This document shows positions 60,688-64,000 of a DNA stretch of 64,000 bases, piece by piece. The notes beneath the pieces were generated by a model that was not told the origin of the DNA, searched no databases, and saw only the letters and a list, made by a program, of their open reading frames with translations. The stretch comes from Streptomyces sp. ISL-100 (lineage in GTDB: Bacteria > Actinomycetota > Actinomycetes > Streptomycetales > Streptomycetaceae), in assembly GCF_018614615.1 (NCBI RefSeq), contig NZ_JAGGOK010000031.1, forward strand, positions 92,757 through 156,756, written 5' to 3'. The stretch's first letter is position 1, and each line of letters begins with the position of its first letter. The position numbers were made by a program, and so were the translations under genes.

Positions 60688-61167
60688 ATGGTCAGCAAGG
60701 GATTCACCACTTGTCTGTGGTTCGACGGGCAGGCCGAGGAGGCGGCGAACCACTACGTCTCGGTCTTCAAGGACTCCAAGCTCGGACGGGTCGGGCGCTA
60801 CTCCGAGGCCGGGCCCGGGCCTGTCGGCGACGTCATGTTCGTCGAGTTCGAGGCCAACGGGCAGAAGTTCATGGGGCTCAACGGCGGGCCGCAGTTCACC
60901 TTCAACGAGTCCATCTCGTTCCAGATCTTCTGCGGTGACCAGGACGAGCTGGATTACTACTGGAGCAGGCTCTCCGAGGGCGGCGCGGAGGTCGCCTGCG
61001 GGTGGGTGAAGGACAAGTACGGGGTGTCCTGGCAGGTCGTCCCCGACGGGCTCCAGGAGAGGATCAGTGACCCGGATCCGGAGAAGGCGAAGCGGACCAC
61101 CGAGGCGATGCTCTCGATGGTCAAGTTCGACATCGCGGCGCTGAACAGGGCCTATGCGGGGGAGTAG
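60688..61167 (+). CDS. VOC-fold (PhnB/3-demethylubiquinone methyltransferase-like) protein
   Basis: The 159-residue protein matches the PhnB-type glyoxalase/VOC domain: FTTCLWFDGQAEEAANHYVSVF, FEANGQKFMGLNGGP, QDELDYYWSRLSEGG and KDKYGVSWQVVPDGL. The start has a strong GGAGGAA site. Proteins of this family bind small molecules and often a metal; the function of this branch is not settled. It converges on the PLP decarboxylase gene and overlaps it by 16 bp. Confidence 0.9.
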   Translation: MVSKGFTTCLWFDGQAEEAANHYVSVFKDSKLGRVGRYSEAGPGPVGDVMFVEFEANGQKFMGLNGGPQFTFNESISFQIFCGDQDELDYYWSRLSEGGAEVACGWVKDKYGVSWQVVPDGLQERISDPDPEKAKRTTEAMLSMVKFDIAALNRAYAGE

Positions 61168-62549
61168 TCCGTACGGGAGGGGTCCTCGGTGAGCAGTGAG
61201 GCGAGGATTTCGCGGACCGTTTCCTCGGTTATGTCCGGGTGGAGGAAGGCGAGGCGGGCTATCGTCTCGCCCTCCCACACGGTGGGGGTGATGAAGGCCG
61301 TGCCCGCGGACAGGAGCCTCTTCGACCAGGTGTAGTAGTCCTCGGGCTGCCATCCTGTGCGGCGGATCAGGACCACCGTCAGTTCGGGTTCGCGGAGTAG
61401 TTCCAGGCCTTGCGTTCCGTCTACCAGGCGGGCCGTTCGCTGCGCCATGGCCGCGCCCTTGGCCACCGCGTCGCGGTAGGCGTCGGTGCCGTGTACGGCC
61501 AGGGAGAACCACAGGGGCAGGCCGCGCGGGCGGCGCGTGAGGTGGTAGGCGTAGTCGCTCGGGTTCCACGGCTCCGTTTCGTCGTCGGCGCCGTGGATGG
61601 CGTCCAGGTACGAGGCGTCCTGCGTGTGCACGGCGCGGGCCAGTTTCGGGTCGCGGTAGAGCAGCGCGCCGCAGTCAAAGGGGGCGAACATCCACTTGTG
61701 CGGGTCGACCACCAGCGAGTCCGCGTGCTCGATGCCGCCCAGACGCTCCCGCAGCTCGGGGACGAAGAGCGCTCCGCCGCCGTACGCCGCGTCGATGTGC
61801 AGCCACAGGCCCCGGGCCCGGGTCTGCTCGGCCACGCCCGCCAGGTCGTCGATGATGCCGGCGTTCGTGGTGCCCGCTGTCGCGACAGCGGCCACTACCG
61901 GTGCGCCGCCGTCCCGCTCCGCGGCGTCCAGGGCTGAGCGGAGGGCCTCGCCGGTCAGGCGGTGATCCGTGGTCGGGACCACCAGCGCCTCTACGCCGAG
62001 GATGCGCAGCGTATTGCCGACCGAGGAATGGACCTGGTCGCTCACCGCGACCCGGACCGGCGCGCGCTCGTCCAGGCCCAGCCGGTGACGCCCGGTGTCG
62101 CGCGCGACGACGAGGGCCGACAGGTTGCCGGCCGAGCCGCCGCTGACGAAGCAGCCGCCGGCGGAGGGCGGCATGCCCGCCAGGTCCGCGAACAGAGCCA
62201 GCACCTGGTTCTCGGCGGCGACCGCGCCCGAGGCCTCCAGCCAGGAGACGCCGTGCAGGGAGGACGCGGACAGCACCATGTCGAACAGGGCCGCCGCCTT
62301 GGTCGGGGCGCCGGGTATGAAGGCCAGGAACGCCGGGTGGTCGCAGGAGACGACGGTGGGTTCGAGTGCGCCGGTGTACGTGCGCAGTACGTCGGCCGGG
62401 GGCTGCGGGGCCGGGCCGATCGCGTCCTTCAGAGCCAGCGTCAGTTCCTGGTGGTCGCCCAGGCGGCCGAGCGGCGGCGGGTCCAGCCGGAGCCGGTGCA
62501 GGAGGTGGTCCATGACCTGCTGGGTGAGGTCCTCGTCGTAAGAGTGCAC
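61152..62549 (-). CDS. PLP-dependent amino acid decarboxylase (group II, aromatic-L-amino-acid decarboxylase-like)
   Basis: The 465-residue protein is a fold type I PLP enzyme. It shows CFVSGGSAGNLSALVVARD (phosphate site), VHSSVGNTLRILGV, TAGTTNAGIIDDL, IDAAYGGGALFVPE (PLP-ring Asp) and the Schiff-base Lys in VVDPHKWMFAPFDCGAL (about residue 285). It decarboxylates an aromatic amino acid or a relative such as diaminobutyrate; substrate unknown. A GntR gene lies upstream on the same strand, and an inverted repeat at 62636-62655 sits before this gene, so regulation by that protein is likely. Confidence 0.92.
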   Translation of the reverse strand: MHSYDEDLTQQVMDHLLHRLRLDPPPLGRLGDHQELTLALKDAIGPAPQPPADVLRTYTGALEPTVVSCDHPAFLAFIPGAPTKAAALFDMVLSASSLHGVSWLEASGAVAAENQVLALFADLAGMPPSAGGCFVSGGSAGNLSALVVARDTGRHRLGLDERAPVRVAVSDQVHSSVGNTLRILGVEALVVPTTDHRLTGEALRSALDAAERDGGAPVVAAVATAGTTNAGIIDDLAGVAEQTRARGLWLHIDAAYGGGALFVPELRERLGGIEHADSLVVDPHKWMFAPFDCGALLYRDPKLARAVHTQDASYLDAIHGADDETEPWNPSDYAYHLTRRPRGLPLWFSLAVHGTDAYRDAVAKGAAMAQRTARLVDGTQGLELLREPELTVVLIRRTGWQPEDYYTWSKRLLSAGTAFITPTVWEGETIARLAFLHPDITEETVREILASLLTEDPSRTDYSPA

Positions 62550-62635
62550 GGGGCGGCCTCTCCTGTCGGTCTGTTCTGGCTGTTCTGGCTGGTCGGTCTG
62601 TCGGGGCGCTGCCGGGGATTTATTGGGTTTGGAGT

Positions 62636-62655
62636 GGATCCATTTTGATGGATGC
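62636..62655. promoter_or_regulatory. operator candidate GGATCCA-TTTTGA-TGGATGC
   Basis: The arms match at six of seven positions around a 6-bp A/T-rich spacer. It lies 87-106 bp before the PLP decarboxylase start and just after the GntR gene. It is the best operator candidate for that regulator. A repeat of TGTTCTGGC (62571-62590 region) lies nearer the start. Confidence 0.45.
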
Positions 62656-62704
62656 TAGGTGGCTTCGGCGCGTGCGTCAATCGTCGAGGCGGGCGGACGG
62701 GCTC

Positions 62705-63499
62705 TCAGTCCTGGGCGGCGAACTGCTCCAGCAGCGTCAAAAACTGGCGGTGCGAGTCGCGCAGGTGCTCCCGCATCCGGGCCTCGGCGGCGTCCCCGTC
62801 GCCCGACAGTACGGCCAGCGCGATCGCCTCGTGCTCCTCGCGGAAAGCGAAGCCGAAGTCACGGTCCGTCGGGTAGACCCGGCTCCAGTCAGAGCCCAGC
62901 CACAGTGCGTTGCCGCCCACGAACATCTCCGTGCGCGCCCGAGTCACCGCCTCCGTCAGCACCTCATTGCCGCCCGCGGCCGCGATGCCCAGGTGGAAGG
63001 CCGTGTCGACGCGGTGGTACTCGCCCAGGTCCGCGACCTTGGTGTCGAGCAGCGATACGAGCTTGCGTCGGTCCGCCCCCGCCCCGCGTTCGGCCGCCAG
63101 CCGCGCCGCGAACGGCTCGATCGCCTGCCGGTACTCCATGTAGTCCCGCAGCGATGCCCGGATGCCCGCGCTGATCGTGGCCCGCGCGCCGTCCCGGCCG
63201 CCCGGCCGCGCGGGCGTCACCCGGGTGCCGCCGGAGCGCCCCAGGGTCGTCGTGACCAGGCCTTCTTCGGCAAGCTCGCGCAGCGCCTGCCGCACGGTAT
63301 TGCGGCCCACGCCGAAAGTGGCGGCCAGCTCGCGCTCGGTCGGCAGCCGGTCGCCCGGCTCGAAACCGCCGAGCGCGATGCGCTGGCGCAGGGCCTCGGC
63401 CACCACCGCGTGCGACGCCGCGTGCCGACTGCCGTTCGCCGGCGCCTGCGGCGGCGTTTGCGGTGTCGTCTGCTCGTCGCTGCTCTTGCTACCGCTCAC
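62705..63499 (-). CDS. GntR/FadR-family transcriptional regulator
   Basis: The 264-residue protein has a Ser/Thr/Gln/Pro-rich N-terminus of about 35 residues, a winged helix at about 37-100 (VVAEALRQRIALGGFEPGD, LPTERELAATFGVGRNTVRQAL, GLVTTTLGRSGGTRV) and an FCD domain from about 125 (MEYRQAIEPFAARLAAERG, FHLGIAAAGGN, EHEAIALAVLSGDGDAAE). GTG 63499 was chosen because GGGGAG lies about 9 nt upstream; the frame remains open far upstream. It probably controls the PLP decarboxylase gene downstream. Confidence 0.9.
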   Translation of the reverse strand: MSGSKSSDEQTTPQTPPQAPANGSRHAASHAVVAEALRQRIALGGFEPGDRLPTERELAATFGVGRNTVRQALRELAEEGLVTTTLGRSGGTRVTPARPGGRDGARATISAGIRASLRDYMEYRQAIEPFAARLAAERGAGADRRKLVSLLDTKVADLGEYHRVDTAFHLGIAAAGGNEVLTEAVTRARTEMFVGGNALWLGSDWSRVYPTDRDFGFAFREEHEAIALAVLSGDGDAAEARMREHLRDSHRQFLTLLEQFAAQD

Positions 63500-63644
63500 G
63501 TGCGCGCGCTCCCCGGTCGCCTGGGCCACGCGCCTCCCGTCGTGCCCCTCTCGCAGCCATGTTATTGGACTTTGGCCGGACCCTATTGACGCACCGTACA
63601 GGTGGCTCATCGCGTCGCCGCATTCGTTTCGGGTCCCCGCTGAA

Positions 63645-63668
63645 CCCAATGTTTGACTCCGCATTGGG
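63645..63668. promoter_or_regulatory. inverted repeat CCCAATG-N10-CATTGGG
   Basis: Two perfect 7-bp arms lie 146 bp before the GntR start and 23 bp before a small open frame on the other strand. It is probably an operator or part of a promoter in the 500-bp region between the GntR gene and the window end. Confidence 0.4.
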
Positions 63669-63690
63669 GTGGCCGTGAAGGAGTACGCGC

Positions 63691-63771
63691 ATGAGCACAG
63701 CCACAGGTGTGGCCTGCGACCCGGCGCGTCGGGGTGCTGGGGCGGTGGCAGAGGGCTCGGCTGCCGGCTGA
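63691..63771 (+). CDS. possible 26-residue ORF with strong ribosome-binding site
   Basis: ATG at 63691 has AAGGAG at an ideal distance and codes for a short peptide (MSTATGVACDPARRGAGAVA...) with stop at 63769-63771. No family is recognised. It may be a leader peptide or the start of a gene cut off by the repeat element that begins at 63811. The inverted repeat at 63645-63668 lies just upstream. Apart from these, 63500-64000 holds only the repeat. Confidence 0.3.
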   Translation: MSTATGVACDPARRGAGAVAEGSAAG

Positions 63772-63810
63772 CCACCGTGGGTGGTTGAGTGCCGGCCGCT
63801 GCGCGGGGCT

Positions 63811-63986
63811 CCTTCCCCACCTCGCCCCTTCCCGAAACTGGGGGCAAGCCCCCAGACCCCCGGGACGCCCTGCGGGCGTGTCCTCAAACGCCGGACGGGC
63901 TGAACTCCGCCGCACGACCCAGCCTCTCCGGCGTTTGAGGGGGGTCTGGGGCAGCGCCCCAGTTCGGGAAGGGGCGGGTCGGGGAA
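63811..63986. repeat. dispersed inverted-repeat element, copy 7 (intergenic, complete)
   Basis: Left terminus CCACCTCGCCCCTTCCCGAA (63817-63836) and right terminus TTCGGGAAGGGGCGGGTCGG (63963-63982) are inverted repeats. Inside are two CCGGCGTTTGAGG/CCTCAAACGCCGG blocks in opposite orientation and hairpins (CTGGGGGC/GCCCCCAG, CTGGGGC/GCCCCAG). It is the most symmetric copy. Confidence 0.8.
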
Positions 63987-64000
63987 CAAGCCCCCCGCAG

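Overview
The window looks like a chromosomal segment of a Streptomyces or a close actinomycete relative. The DNA is very GC-rich with G or C at almost every third codon position. GTG and TTG starts are frequent, ATGA/GTGA stop-start overlaps are common, and the gene families (DUF2254, SigE-type sigma factor, secreted Amidase_6, ebo genes, SCO3242-type prenyltransferase) are typical of Streptomyces. No phage, IS, CRISPR or rRNA genes were seen. One tRNA-Leu(GAG) is present.

Layout: (1) 1-5.4 kb: partial XRE regulator, pterin dehydratase, two methyltransferases, an NmrA-like reductase divergent from an AraC regulator, a ricin-type lectin, and the deleted remnant of an SDR gene. (2) 5.5-13.3 kb: aldo/keto reductase, a LivG/LivHMF-fusion/LivK-type ABC importer and a long-chain acyl-CoA synthetase. 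(3) 13.6-15.7 kb: LysR regulator and bile-acid-symporter-type carrier, divergent. (4) 15.8-25.1 kb: an NAD-dependent molybdenum formate dehydrogenase operon (ketopantoate-reductase-like protein, catalytic subunit, NuoE-NuoF fusion, Fe-S subunit, FdhD), divergent from a FabH-like ketosynthase and a FadR-type GntR regulator. (5) 25.6-33 kb: ROK regulator, ribose-type ABC importer, Gfo/Idh/MocA dehydrogenase and a TIM-barrel isomerase. (6) 33.3-37 kb: a giant secreted sugar dehydrogenase/PKD/CBM6/ThuA/DUF1080 protein. (7) 37.1-45.6 kb: an ebo cluster (EboA, B, C, E and a phosphodiesterase) with an inositol-phosphate-synthase homologue and two TIM-barrel isomerases. (8) 45.5-56.3 kb: oxalate/formyl-CoA module (OFA transporter, NDP-forming acyl-CoA synthetase, Frc, ThDP enzyme, SucCD-like ligase, aldehyde dehydrogenase). 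(9) 56.3-64 kb: DUF2254 membrane protein, tRNA-Leu, secreted amidase-like protein, SigE-type sigma factor with anti-sigma-like partner, VOC protein, PLP decarboxylase and GntR regulator.

Regions 4 and 8 probably work together. Frc and the ThDP enzyme would release formate, which the formate dehydrogenase oxidises. Similar ACTGTA-type operator candidates lie before the formate dehydrogenase operon, before the GntR gene and before the ThDP-enzyme operon, suggesting one regulon. Three genes of region 8 carry apparent frameshifts, so this part may be decaying or may contain sequence errors.

The most unusual signal is a family of seven short elements of about 140-205 bp. They have GC-rich terminal inverted repeats around the core CCGCCCCTTCCCG. 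Three lie between genes, one supplies the C-terminus of a transporter, and three lie in frame inside unrelated coding sequences (LivHMF linker, formate dehydrogenase NuoE-NuoF linker, EboC prenyltransferase). The second notable point is a formate dehydrogenase alpha subunit that is split and permuted: its N-terminal Fe-S half is encoded downstream of its catalytic half.
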